Part shown: piece after piece, positions 1 through 8,227 of the stretch
How the letters are laid out: each line of letters begins with the position of its first letter
How positions within the stretch are numbered: the first letter of the stretch is position 1
Assembly (NCBI GenBank): GCA_016930935.1
Contig: JAFGFT010000026.1
Span: 21,997 to 85,996, forward strand
Direction of reading: 5' to 3'
Length of the DNA: 64,000 bases
Source: Dehalococcoidia bacterium
Lineage (GTDB): Bacteria > Chloroflexota > Dehalococcoidia > GIF9 > AB-539-J10
Position numbers and translations under genes: made by a program
The notes under the pieces: generated by a model
The model's database searches: none
Seen by the model: the letters and a program-made list of their open reading frames with translations, nothing else
Told to the model about the DNA's origin: nothing

Positions 1-283
1 GAAAGCAGTCCAACCCTCCCCCGCTCCCCAGGTCCAGCACGGTCTCCCCCTGCTTCAGACCTGCAATCGCATGAGGATTGCCGCAGCCGAGGCCCATGTC
101 TGCTCCATCCGGCACAGACAGGACATCGTCCGGTGAGTATCCCAGCTTAGCCGCGTACTCCGCAGCATTCCGCTCGTTCGGGCCACACTCACCACCGCAG
201 CAACAGGAGCCTTCACTGCGCGCTATACCGCCGTACCGGTTGCGGACTTCTTCTCTCAGCGTATCGTTGTCCGGTTGATTCAT
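1..283 (-). CDS. arsM: Arsenite S-adenosylmethionine methyltransferase (ArsM), 5' part only
   Basis: The first 94 codons of a minus-strand gene that runs off the left edge of the window. The product starts MNQPDNDTLREEVRNRYG, followed by a CCCGGECG cysteine cluster, the segment LGYSPDDVLSVPDGADMGLGCGNP, and the SAM-binding motif I VLDLGSGGGLDCF at the edge. This order (cysteine cluster, LGYS, GLGCGNP, LDLGSGGG) is typical of ArsM, which methylates trivalent arsenic using SAM and a thiol. The start lies 31 nt downstream of the arsR stop, after a GGTGAGG ribosome-binding site, so it is the second gene of an arsR-arsM operon. The catalytic cysteines of the C-terminal part lie outside the window and cannot be checked. 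Confidence 0.9.
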   Translation of the reverse strand, partial: MNQPDNDTLREEVRNRYGGIARSEGSCCCGGECGPNERNAAEYAAKLGYSPDDVLSVPDGADMGLGCGNPHAIAGLKQGETVLDLGSGGGLDCF

Positions 284-314
284 GACCTCACCATCCCCTG
301 GAGGTTCTCTCCAT

Positions 315-701
315 TCATTCATCGATCGGCTTGACTGTGCCGTGCCGTTGTTCTGGCTGGCTCCGGCAGGGTGACCCGGGAGTGCAGGAAAGAACCTGCA
401 GAACTTCAGTCCGGTCGGCCGCCACCTGCGGGGACTGAGAGAGAGACTCGGTCAGCCACGCCCTCAGCAAAGGTGGAAACGTGTCAGACAGCCTGTAGTA
501 GACCCACTGCCCTTCCTTCCGGCTCTGCACCAGGCCTGCGCCGTGCAGGATACTCATGTGGCGGGACACGGTGGCGGTTGCGAGGTGAAGCAGGGCGGTT
601 ATCTGACAGACGCACAACTCCTCTTGCTCCATGAGTACCGCAAGCACGCGTATGCGGGTGGAGTCCGCGAGTGACTTGGTGATGGAGAGCGTCTGTTGCA
701 T
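315..701 (-). CDS. arsR: ArsR-family arsenic-responsive repressor
   Basis: A 128-aa winged-helix regulator. The recognition region TATVSRHMSILHGAGLV follows the metal-binding helix ELCVCQI with Cys30 and Cys32, the classic ArsR-type As(III)/Sb(III) site. Two more cysteines near the C terminus (C106 and C112) could complete or extend the site. The family represses its own operon and leaves DNA when arsenite binds. An AGAGG ribosome-binding site precedes the ATG. The gene leads arsM, and a perfectly spaced promoter with an overlapping inverted repeat lies just upstream (723-773), consistent with autoregulation. The family assignment is firm; the metal specificity is inferred from the CVC motif and from arsM. 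Confidence 0.93.
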   Translation of the reverse strand: MQQTLSITKSLADSTRIRVLAVLMEQEELCVCQITALLHLATATVSRHMSILHGAGLVQSRKEGQWVYYRLSDTFPPLLRAWLTESLSQSPQVAADRTEVLQVLSCTPGSPCRSQPEQRHGTVKPIDE

Positions 702-722
702 CTGCTGCCTCTATGTTTCGCT

Positions 723-773
723 GTTTGGCTAAATGCCGAACAAAATGGTAGCCCGAGTGTCCGGGGATGTCAA
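723..773 (-). promoter_or_regulatory. arsR promoter with overlapping ArsR operator candidate
   Basis: Reading the minus strand, TTGACA (773-768), a 17-nt spacer and TACCAT (750-745) form a near-consensus sigma-70 promoter. The imperfect inverted repeat GTTTGGCTAAATGCCGAAC (plus-strand 723-741, 6 of 7 bp matching in each arm) covers the expected transcription start near 738, the usual position of an ArsR-type operator. The assignment to ArsR binding is inference. Confidence 0.75.
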
Positions 774-1004
774 AGAATTGTCGCTCTCCTCTCTTGGGCA
801 AAATTTCCTGACATTCTCTGGCAGGACGTTGTGCGGTGGCTATATACAAGGAAGTGGCATAAGCAACAGGCAGGGAACTCAGGAAGGACCGACGGCTCAC
901 GGTGAACCCCTTGTCCATATTGACGCGGCCATCCATAATGTCACCGTCACCGGAACCCGACCAGTTCCATTGCAGGTGCACAACGTCGATTGGGAGGTCC
1001 GAAG
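774..1004. other. Intergenic region without a recognisable gene
   Basis: Divergent spacer between the arsR promoter and the McrA-N-like gene. Short open frames cross it on both strands, but none resembles a protein family. A GGGAGG ribosome-binding site at 992-997 serves the gene starting at 1005. Confidence 0.5.
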
Positions 1005-1337
1005 GTGAAGAATCCACCCTGGTCGCGAGAAGAACTCATTCTGGCCCTTGACCTGTACTTTCGCCTTAGCCCATCCAAGGCAAGCCCACATCACCCTGAG
1101 GTCGTGGCGACCACCGAGGCACTACATCGTCTGCATGTGCACGCGCAGGAAGTACGAACGCCCAACTTCAGAAGTCCCGCAAGCGTGGGAATGAAGCTCT
1201 GCAACTTCCGTAGGCTGGACCCAGATTATCATGGCGTCGGATTGAAAGCCGGTAGCAAGGGAGAGATATCCGTGTGGAATGAGTTCTCCGCGGACAGGGA
1301 ACGGTTGGCTCGGGTCGCCAAAGACCTGATGTCCTAG
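1005..1337 (+). CDS. Stand-alone N-terminal domain of a McrA/HNH-type restriction protein
   Basis: A 110-aa protein starting at GTG 1005, chosen because GGGAGG at 992-997 is spaced 7 nt from it; a TTG at 990 is in frame but overlaps that site. The sequence PPWSREELILALDLYF, then HPEVVATTEALHRL, FRSPASVGMKLCNFRRLDP, and GLKAGSKGEISVWNEF matches the N-terminal module that usually precedes an HNH nuclease in modification-dependent or type II restriction proteins. Here the frame closes cleanly after that module, and no HNH motif follows in any frame before 1465. It may be a decayed nuclease or an independent DNA-recognition subunit. It converges on the vsr gene of the adjacent methyltransferase cassette. 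Confidence 0.6.
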   Translation: MKNPPWSREELILALDLYFRLSPSKASPHHPEVVATTEALHRLHVHAQEVRTPNFRSPASVGMKLCNFRRLDPDYHGVGLKAGSKGEISVWNEFSADRERLARVAKDLMS

Positions 1338-1464
1338 CGTGGAGGAGCAACTTGACGACAGCTACCCCAAACGCATTGATACCATGCACAGGTTCAATTC
1401 AACAACGCCACGCCACCTCTGTCCCAAGACCAGTCGGCCGATGTGTTGGTCAGACCCCACCTCG

Positions 1465-1908
1465 TCATACCACCTTACCGCGGCTCGATGCATGCACGCC
1501 GTATCCTTCACGGACAGCATGAACAACGCGCTCGATAGAACCATCAAAGTCATTCTTGAGATCGTGCTGCCACAGGCCAACCACGGTCCAACCCATATCT
1601 ACAAGTCTTGAGCGGTTGGCCCAGTCTCGCTCCATGGTCGCCTGAATCTTGCGATGCCAGAACTCGGAGATTTTTCCTCCCCAAGACTCAAACCCGTACC
1701 CGTGCCAGAAGTCCCCATCAACAAACACCACAACCCGCGCACGCGAGAACACAATATCCGGCTTTCCGGGAAGCATGGACACATGCTTTCGAAAGCGCAG
1801 ACCACGACGATGAAGGGCTGAACGAACACGTAGTTCCGGAATCGTGTCCTTGCCCTTGACGTGGGACATGCAGTAGCGGCGCTGTTCGGTCGTTAAGTTG
1901 TCTGGCAT
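1465..1908 (-). CDS. vsr: Very-short-patch repair (Vsr) mismatch endonuclease
   Basis: A 147-aa protein with the Vsr signature: MSHVKGKDTIPELRVRSALHRRGLRFRKHV, GKPDIVFSRARVVVFVDGDFWHG, then W..KI......RD....R.L...GW.V...W. The Asp of PDIVF and the FVDGDFWHG block are the catalytic, metal-binding part of the fold. Vsr nicks next to T:G mismatches created when 5-methylcytosine deaminates, and its gene usually accompanies a cytosine-5 methyltransferase. Here it lies 34 nt downstream of the helicase-nuclease gene and on the same strand as the methyltransferase, so the three probably share a transcript. Length is normal for the family. Confidence 0.95.
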   Translation of the reverse strand: MPDNLTTEQRRYCMSHVKGKDTIPELRVRSALHRRGLRFRKHVSMLPGKPDIVFSRARVVVFVDGDFWHGYGFESWGGKISEFWHRKIQATMERDWANRSRLVDMGWTVVGLWQHDLKNDFDGSIERVVHAVREGYGVHASSRGKVV

Positions 1909-1942
1909 CTTTCGCGCTGCTGGTCAATTCCGTCAAGCACGG

Positions 1943-4900
1943 TCATTGTTCTCGGACAGCGTCCATCCCGCAGAACCCTCTGAAGTCGCACTCCACGCAC
2001 CGCGACCCGTTCGAACGAGTTCGCGGAGGACCGCTCGGTCCACACTTGAAGTCGCGGTTCCAGATCCTGTGTGCAGTCTCAGCAACAATGTTCTCTGCAT
2101 TTTGCAGAGAAGAGGCATTCAGTGGCACTGACATCTCGCCACTCGCCGCGTTGCCAGCATCCAAGTACCGTACCAATCCTGCTTCCGGCTGATATTCAAG
2201 CTCGCGTTTGGCTCCGATCGCATAAAGCGCAACCTGCAGTTGCATCTCATTCTCGTCCAGCTTCATGTGAAGGTCAGAGTCAGGCTCACCCGACTTGAAG
2301 TCAATCAGTGCTACACGGGGCGGATCGTCCAGTCGTACCACATCGATTGCTCCTGACACAAGTACTCCACCGATGGCCTCCCCACAGTCAACCAGGGTCT
2401 CAAACTCCTTCTCCGGTTCAAACTCCAGCGTGCTCAATTCGTCCGCGTGTCTCATCACGTAATCGGCTACAATACGGACGCCCTTCTCCCGCATGAGAGT
2501 GGCAGGTTCACCCGTTGTATACCGCAAATAGAAGAGCCCTTGCGAAACTAGTCTCCTGACTTCGCCCTCAAGTAGACTCCGATCAGAGGCCAGTGCAGCC
2601 CACTTGCGTGGGTCTGTGTGTATCGCGCGCAGAAGATTGTGTACGCCGCGGCCGTAGCCAAACGCCTGGTCGATTGTAGGTGAGAACCCCAGGACCTTCC
2701 TCAAGTAGAAGTCGTGAGGGCACTCAAGGAAGTATCTCAAGTCCGAGAACGAAGTACAAAGACGGGTGTCTCTAAGGTGTTCCTTGGGTGCATACCGCAG
2801 TTCCGCAAGGAGTTGGTCTGAGTCGTCTGTTACTAGTCCGCCAGCTCCATCGATGATGTTGCGGAGTTCTCCCACAAATCTGGAGGTCGAGTGCCCCGAG
2901 TGTGTCACGAACAGAAACCGCTCCGACCTCGTCAGAGCCACGTACATCAGCCTTCGCTCGCCATCGTAGTTATCGTTGTCAGCGAGGCCTGTCACATCCA
3001 ATCGCCGAGATGCTGCACTAGCAAAGGGCACGTCTGGCGTTCTTCTCGAATAGGCGCTAGGGAATCGACGAGGATTCACATCGGCCAGGAACACGGCGGC
3101 GAACTCTAGTCCCTTGGCCGCATGGATTGTCATGATGCTTACGGCGTCTGGTTGGACCATCAACGGCTGTTCCTCGGTGCGGCCGGACCCGGCACCGTAC
3201 AGACACAGGCCGACTACCTGCCAATGATACTCCGCTGCGCTTGTCCAACCGGGAGTCTCAATTCCAGTCACGAGCTTGCTGAGGGCTCCCAAATGAAACA
3301 ATGCTGACTGCCCTCTTCCCTCGCAAGTGTCCCACAAGCCTACGCCTGCCTCGCCAAGAAGCATGTGATATATGTGCTGAGGGAAGACTCTACGCAATTC
3401 GCGCCGAGAAGTGGCAAATTCCCGAAGGCTTCGCGTCGTGATAGCGCACGCGTCATCCTCGGACAACGTCTGTCCCGAGGAAATACGGCTACCAATTGCA
3501 CGCGCGGCGAAGAGCAGTCTGGCCTCAACCTCTGGGTCAAACGACAATCCTGTGGCCCGAACACTTCGCGCGGCTGCGTGGAGCACCGCTTCAGGCTCAG
3601 GAGAACAGCCAAGTACCGTCCGTATTCGATTTGGCAAGCTTCGCGAATCGTGGGAGGCTCCCATAAAAACACTGCAGTTGGCCGTTATAGCGAGAGCCGC
3701 AAGAAGTAGCAGTACTTCTGGCTGTGAGAACAGGTCGGGGCCAGCCCGAACCACACAGGGAATCCCTGCCGCTTCCAGAGCTTCCATATATGCACGCACA
3801 TCGGTGGAAGACCTGACGAGAACGGCCACGTCGGACAGCGTTAGCCCTCGATGTGTTCCATCTCTCTTGTCGTGCCTGACACCTTCAACCTCAGAAGGTA
3901 CAAGCGCGGCAATCGCCTTCCCTATCCAACCCGCTTCATCTTCGCGAGACATGAAGTCGACTAGCGCGACATGCGACCTATGGTGATCCGTACGCGTGGA
4001 ATTTCCATGAATCATTGGTTCGGTCACCATAGATCGAACTGGACCAATCGTGTCGGCCCACTCATTTGCAACCGTAACGACTCGCCGCGTCGACCGGAAG
4101 TTCTCCTGCAGATCGACAACGTCTGCGTCGTCTGCTTCCTTGAACTCCTCCCACAAGTCGCCGATAATTTCTACTCTGGCCCCGCGAAAACCGTAGATCG
4201 ACTGCCGGTGGTCCCCCACTGCGGTCAGCCGGCCTGAGTCCCCTACCAACAACTCCACTATCTTGCGCTGGACGGGATTTATGTCCTGGACTTCATCGAC
4301 CACAATGCGCACCCCACCATCGGCCCCCAATAGATCGAGACGGACTTGGTCAGCACGCAGCCTGCGAACGAATTCGCTCTGCGACGTACTGAAATCCAGA
4401 AATCGGCGGCACTTCAGATACGCGTAGTATCTTGCAGCTGATCGGGCGAAACACTCCGCAACTTCAGAATCTCCCACGTCAGTCAACAGTCGCGCCTGCC
4501 TACACCAAGCATGTTCAACTTCACCAAGTTGGTACGGAGCCTCACCATTGGGCAAATCAATCTCGAACTCGCCGCGCTCGTGCAGCTGATCATAGCCCTG
4601 CGTGAAAAACTGCATTGTCCTGTACTGTCCTAGACTTGTCGCGTCCCTAAGTGCACCAAGTGCCAGAACGCCATGAAAACCACGAAGCAGGAGAGCCACA
4701 CGAGAACCCTCGTCCAGAATATCAAAGTTGTGGTAGTCGTCGGGCCAGTACTCACGCAATCGAGCAAGACAAAAACCGTGTATTGTGCCGACGTACATCC
4801 CACCAAGAGAAGATTCGACACCGTCAGTCGAAATCCTAGCGAGCCAGCCCCTAATGCGGAACTTCATCTCCTCGGCTGCCCTCTCAGTAAAAGTGAAGGC

Positions 4901-5080
4901 AACGATCCGATCTTTCTCAACTCCCTCGACAGCGATCCACCATGCAATTCGTCGAGCCATGACCTCCGTTTTTCCTGAACCCGCGCCAGCGACTACAAGA
5001 AGCCGCCTCGCTGGCGAAGAGGCTGCATCCGCCTGTCGTGCAGTGAGTTGGCCCAAGATCAAGTCTTCAACAGACGCCAT
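1943..5080 (-). CDS. UvrD/AddA-type superfamily 1 helicase fused to a PD-(D/E)XK iron-sulphur nuclease
   Basis: A 1045-aa protein. The N-terminal two-thirds is a complete SF1A helicase: Walker A GAGSGKT at residues 32-38, DEVQD (motif II), VGDHRQSIYGFRGA (motif III), MTIHAAKGLEF (motif V) and YVALTRS (motif VI). The last 270 residues form an AddB/RecB-like nuclease: a leading cysteine in YFLECPHDFYLRKVL, the catalytic GAIDVV...ALIDFKSG, and a closing CX2CX5C (C1028, C1031, C1037). This cysteine layout is that of nucleases with a [4Fe-4S] staple. The start overlaps the dcm stop by 14 nt, showing translational coupling to the methyltransferase. General recombination helicases are normally not coupled to a methyltransferase, so a restriction or defence role is likely, though inferred. 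Confidence 0.88.
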   Translation of the reverse strand: MASVEDLILGQLTARQADAASSPARRLLVVAGAGSGKTEVMARRIAWWIAVEGVEKDRIVAFTFTERAAEEMKFRIRGWLARISTDGVESSLGGMYVGTIHGFCLARLREYWPDDYHNFDILDEGSRVALLLRGFHGVLALGALRDATSLGQYRTMQFFTQGYDQLHERGEFEIDLPNGEAPYQLGEVEHAWCRQARLLTDVGDSEVAECFARSAARYYAYLKCRRFLDFSTSQSEFVRRLRADQVRLDLLGADGGVRIVVDEVQDINPVQRKIVELLVGDSGRLTAVGDHRQSIYGFRGARVEIIGDLWEEFKEADDADVVDLQENFRSTRRVVTVANEWADTIGPVRSMVTEPMIHGNSTRTDHHRSHVALVDFMSREDEAGWIGKAIAALVPSEVEGVRHDKRDGTHRGLTLSDVAVLVRSSTDVRAYMEALEAAGIPCVVRAGPDLFSQPEVLLLLAALAITANCSVFMGASHDSRSLPNRIRTVLGCSPEPEAVLHAAARSVRATGLSFDPEVEARLLFAARAIGSRISSGQTLSEDDACAITTRSLREFATSRRELRRVFPQHIYHMLLGEAGVGLWDTCEGRGQSALFHLGALSKLVTGIETPGWTSAAEYHWQVVGLCLYGAGSGRTEEQPLMVQPDAVSIMTIHAAKGLEFAAVFLADVNPRRFPSAYSRRTPDVPFASAASRRLDVTGLADNDNYDGERRLMYVALTRSERFLFVTHSGHSTSRFVGELRNIIDGAGGLVTDDSDQLLAELRYAPKEHLRDTRLCTSFSDLRYFLECPHDFYLRKVLGFSPTIDQAFGYGRGVHNLLRAIHTDPRKWAALASDRSLLEGEVRRLVSQGLFYLRYTTGEPATLMREKGVRIVADYVMRHADELSTLEFEPEKEFETLVDCGEAIGGVLVSGAIDVVRLDDPPRVALIDFKSGEPDSDLHMKLDENEMQLQVALYAIGAKRELEYQPEAGLVRYLDAGNAASGEMSVPLNASSLQNAENIVAETAHRIWNRDFKCGPSGPPRTRSNGSRCVECDFRGFCGMDAVREQ

Positions 5081-6131
5081 TCACATCACCTCTCACAAGC
5101 GCGTTGGGCTGCAGGCCAGCAATTACCGATTCCGCATGCCTTTGGATAAATGGCGGAGGGAGAGCATTGCCAATCATCAGTGCGACCGAAGCCTTGTTGG
5201 CAATAGTCGGGAACCTGTAGTCACACGGAAAGCCCTGCAATAGGGCGGCCTCACGCATTGTGATGGCCCTGTCCTCTTCGGGATGAAGGAATCGTCCTTT
5301 CGATGGATTGAAGCACCCTCCAGTAATCGTCGGCGCAACCGAATCCCATTTCATACGCCCGTACACGTCTTTGAAACCGTTGCATCGTTTGTGGCACTCC
5401 AATTGGTCCGCGAACGGCAAGTCCGTTCGACTCCCACCATCTTTGGGGATGCGCCGTATCAGATCAAGCACTCTCTGCGAACGATGCTCCACGATATCAT
5501 GTGCAGTGTCACCACTAGTTCCAGATGTTGGCAGGTCACCTATGGCCTCTCTCACCGTCACTTGCTTGTCCAGCGGTGCCGCAAGAGGCACCTCAAACCC
5601 CTGTCCCGCAAGATACAAGAGGCGCTTTCGGCGCTGTGGCACTCCATAACGGGACACGTCCAACACGTATGGCTCTCCAACGTATCCAATATCCTCAAGG
5701 TGCGCTCGAAAGTCCTCAAATCGCTGGTCTTTGAGCAACCCAGGCACGTTCTCGAGCATTACCACACGCGGCCGTAGAGCCTCAACAAAGCACTGAAATT
5801 CCAGAAGGAGGTCATTCCGAGGATCTTCAACGGACAATCTGCCATTGCGCGTCCTCATGGTCGAGAAACCTTGGCAAGGGGGACAACCAGCCAGCAAGTC
5901 CAGTCGTTGTTCGCCAAGGCCCAATGCTTCTGCCACCTTGAAGGGATCAAGCTGCCGGATATCTTCCCGCCATGTCTTCACTTTGGGATGATTCGCCTTG
6001 TACGTTTGCATAGACAGAGGATCGATGTCGACAGCCCCAAGCACATGGAAGCCTGCCTGCTTCAGACCCACCGTGAGTCCTCCACATCCGCAGAACAAGT
6101 CAATCGCTGTCGGAGCTTGATTACTTTCCAT
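5067..6131 (-). CDS. dcm: DNA (cytosine-5-)-methyltransferase
   Basis: A 354-aa enzyme starting at ATG 6131 (MESNQAPTAIDLFCGCGG), preceded by AGGA at good spacing; the frame stays open upstream to 6260 but without conservation. Motif I is DLFCGCGGLTVGLKQAGF, motif IV is GCPPCQGFSTMR with the catalytic Cys, motif VI is ENVPGLL, motif VIII is RYGVPQRRKRLL, and motifs IX-X end in ALLQGFP...IGNALPPPF. All catalytic elements are present. The enzyme transfers a methyl group from SAM to C5 of cytosine in a specific, here unknown, target. It heads a three-gene minus-strand run with the helicase-nuclease (14-nt overlap) and vsr. No ordinary restriction endonuclease gene accompanies it. Confidence 0.95.
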   Translation of the reverse strand: MESNQAPTAIDLFCGCGGLTVGLKQAGFHVLGAVDIDPLSMQTYKANHPKVKTWREDIRQLDPFKVAEALGLGEQRLDLLAGCPPCQGFSTMRTRNGRLSVEDPRNDLLLEFQCFVEALRPRVVMLENVPGLLKDQRFEDFRAHLEDIGYVGEPYVLDVSRYGVPQRRKRLLYLAGQGFEVPLAAPLDKQVTVREAIGDLPTSGTSGDTAHDIVEHRSQRVLDLIRRIPKDGGSRTDLPFADQLECHKRCNGFKDVYGRMKWDSVAPTITGGCFNPSKGRFLHPEEDRAITMREAALLQGFPCDYRFPTIANKASVALMIGNALPPPFIQRHAESVIAGLQPNALVRGDVNGVC

Positions 6132-6541
6132 GAATAATCCTAGTGCGCAGGGGGCAGACAATTTTCGTGGAAGTCCTGCGCTCAGTAATCTAGTCTGCCC
6201 CGCCTTGAGTGTCAATGGGATGGCTGCAGAATCAGCCATGCATGAACTCGGGAATCCCACAAGTGGCTTCCTCTAGCGCCACACCAAACCGTGTGGTCTG
6301 CCAATAGCCGCAGTGGCTATTCCCCCTCCTTGCCCCCATACGCATTTCGCTCTACAATTGCACCTTCGTAACACCCATGTCCGTTCGGGGGCGTGGGGGT
6401 GCAGGTTGAGGGTTCCAAATCGGGAGGAACCACCTGCGGAAGGGTGAGGGGAGCGGGGTACAAGTCAACTTCACACACCACATGGTAGAATGCACATCCG
6501 CGGCGTGAGCTGCGAATACAGACCGGAGGTCACACAACCCT
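6132..6541. other. Divergent intergenic region with two small inverted repeats
   Basis: A 410-nt spacer between dcm (minus) and the aminotransferase (plus). It contains CCACAC/GTGTGG at 6279-6296 and AATAGCC/GGCTATT with a 5-nt loop at 6303-6321, plus a TAGAAT box at 6486-6491 that could be the -10 of the aminotransferase. No gene is recognisable. Confidence 0.5.
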
Positions 6542-7732
6542 ATGCCTGAGGACAGCTGCCCCAAGAAACGTACCTCACAACGCGTGGACAGGATTGCCGG
6601 CATCGGCTTTGCGCGGTTCCTGAAACTGCTCCACAGCATGTCAAAGGAGGGACTCATCTCGCTGAGCGTGGGCGAGCCGGATTTCGGCACCGCAAGCCCC
6701 GTCTGCGAGGCGGCAGCACAGGCAGCATCAGAGGGTTGGACCAAGTACACGCCCAGCAACGGCTTCCCCGAACTGCGTGAGGCAATTGCACGCGACCTCA
6801 AGAAGCGCCATGGTCTTGACTACGACCCGGAGACGGAGATAATCGTCACCGTCGGCGTGTCACAGGCGATGGACCTGGGCTTCCGCGCGCTACTGGACCC
6901 GGGCGACGAGGTTATCACGCCTGACCCTCACTACATCTGCTATCCGCCCAACATCACCCTCGCGGAAGGCGTCACCGTTCGAGTGCCCACATACCCGTCT
7001 GACAGCTATGCGCTGGAACCGGATGAGATGGAGAAGGCCATCACGCCGAGAACCAAGGTGCTGCTCTTCGGTAACCCTGCCAACCCCACCGGCGCACTCA
7101 TGGAGAAGGACGTCCTCGAGGGCGTGGCACGAATCGCTGAGAAGCACGACCTTGTGGTCATCGCAGATGAGATATACAACACCTTCACCTACAACGCCAA
7201 GTTCACCAGCTTTCCCACGCTGCCCGGCATGAAGGAGCGCACGCTCCTGCTGGACGGCTTCTCCAAGCGCTATGGCATGCCCGGATGGCGCATCGGCTAT
7301 GCAGCCGGCCCGAAGGACATCATCGGCGCAATGCTGGAGATGATGCAGCACACCATGCTCTGCCCCCCGAACGCGACCCAGTGGGCCGCGCTTGCCGCGC
7401 TCAACATGGACGACGATGCGGACTTCGCCAAGGTGCTTGAGCACTACGACAGGCGCCGCACCCTGCTCTACACCGAACTGAACCGCATCGGCCTGACCAC
7501 CCCCGAACCCAAGGGTGCGTTCTACATATTCCCGGACGTGTCCGTGACCGGCATGAACTCCGAGACGTTCGTGGAGAAACTGCTCCTTGAGGAGAAGGTC
7601 ATGTGCCTGCCCGGAGATTCCTTTGGCAACCAGGGCAAGAACCACATCCGCATCTGCTATGCCACTCCCTATGAGGGCATCAAGGAAGCCCTGGTGCGCA
7701 TAGAGAACTTCGTCAACCGCTACCGGAAGTAG
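6542..7732 (+). CDS. Class I/II PLP-dependent aminotransferase (aspartate/aromatic type)
   Basis: A 396-aa fold-type I aminotransferase. Visible family features are LSVGEPDFGTASPV near the N terminus, YTPSNGFPELREAI, VTVGVSQAMDLGFRALLDPGDEVITPDPHY, NPANPTG, VIADEIYN, and the PLP-Schiff-base lysine in LDGFSKRYGMPGWRIGY. The C terminus carries GAFYIFPDVS and the substrate-binding arginine of NHIRICYA. It most resembles aspartate or broad-specificity aromatic aminotransferases that pass amino groups to 2-oxoglutarate; the exact substrate cannot be read from sequence. It is a single-gene unit, closed by a strong terminator 29 nt downstream. Confidence 0.9.
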   Translation: MPEDSCPKKRTSQRVDRIAGIGFARFLKLLHSMSKEGLISLSVGEPDFGTASPVCEAAAQAASEGWTKYTPSNGFPELREAIARDLKKRHGLDYDPETEIIVTVGVSQAMDLGFRALLDPGDEVITPDPHYICYPPNITLAEGVTVRVPTYPSDSYALEPDEMEKAITPRTKVLLFGNPANPTGALMEKDVLEGVARIAEKHDLVVIADEIYNTFTYNAKFTSFPTLPGMKERTLLLDGFSKRYGMPGWRIGYAAGPKDIIGAMLEMMQHTMLCPPNATQWAALAALNMDDDADFAKVLEHYDRRRTLLYTELNRIGLTTPEPKGAFYIFPDVSVTGMNSETFVEKLLLEEKVMCLPGDSFGNQGKNHIRICYATPYEGIKEALVRIENFVNRYRK

Positions 7733-7760
7733 GGGTTGTCTTCTGCTGAATTGGAATCAG

Positions 7761-7795
7761 CGGGCCGCCGGGATTCGGCGGCCCGTTTTCTTTCT
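7761..7795 (+). terminator. Rho-independent terminator of the aminotransferase gene
   Basis: A perfect 10-bp stem CGGGCCGCCG/CGGCGGCCCG around the loop GGATT (7761-7785), followed by TTTTCTTTCT. The same stem recurs at 8587-8611 and, inverted in function, at 8972-8994. Confidence 0.92.
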
Positions 7796-7812
7796 CAACT
7801 GCTAACAATCCT

Positions 7813-7830
7813 CATAACATATGTGTTATG
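7813..7830. promoter_or_regulatory. Inverted repeat in front of the toxin-antitoxin pair (operator candidate)
   Basis: The sequence CATAACATATGTGTTATG is a perfect 7-bp inverted repeat (CATAACA/TGTTATG) with a 4-nt centre, placed 8 nt before the probable toxin start. HigA-type antitoxins commonly autoregulate by binding such sites. TGTTAT (7824-7829) could also serve as a -10 box, so the site would overlap the promoter. Binding is inferred. Confidence 0.6.
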
Positions 7831-7838
7831 CTCCCCTT

Positions 7839-8186
7839 GTGTCCTGGAACATTCTCTACTACGAAGATGAGACAGAACACGAATCAGTTGTTGAAGAAAT
7901 AGAGAATTTCTCCGAGAAAGCCCGGGCGAAGATACTTCGCTTCATTGACCTGATGGAAGAGAAGGGGCCAACCAAGCTGAGAGGCGAATACACAGCTCAT
8001 ATTCAGGACGATACCTGGGAGTTACGCATTGACTCTGGCTCCGACAGGTTTCGAGTACTCTATTTCGCAGTGAAAGGACGTACTGTGATAATGCTGAGAG
8101 CTTTTCTCAAGAAGACAAAGAAGACTCCACCACGAGAAATCACCACTGCGAAACGAAGACATGACGACTGGCTAGCACGAACTTGA
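7839..8186 (+). CDS. higB: HigB/RelE-like toxin (phage Gp49-like family)
   Basis: A 115-aa basic protein: WNILYYEDETEHESVVEEIENFSEKARAKILRFIDLMEEKG, then LRGEYTAHIQDDTWELRIDSGSDRFRVLYFAVKGRTVIMLRAFLKKTKKTP. The pattern L......WELR......R.LYF......ILL.AF.KK..KTP is that of the Gp49-like HigB toxins, ribosome-dependent mRNA interferases of the RelE fold. GTG 7839 is preferred as start because the in-frame ATG at 7821 lies inside the inverted repeat; there is no Shine-Dalgarno sequence, so the message may be leaderless. The antitoxin gene follows 41 nt downstream, the toxin-first order typical of HigBA. Confidence 0.85.
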   Translation: MSWNILYYEDETEHESVVEEIENFSEKARAKILRFIDLMEEKGPTKLRGEYTAHIQDDTWELRIDSGSDRFRVLYFAVKGRTVIMLRAFLKKTKKTPPREITTAKRRHDDWLART

Positions 8187-8227
8187 TGCGCCACGAACGT
8201 TGGGCACACTAACAGGTATGAAAGACA

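Noticed and set aside
6890..7645. A 251-codon frame antisense to the aminotransferase
   Set aside because: Rich in Gly, Val, Arg and His with no family match; a mirror of the real gene.
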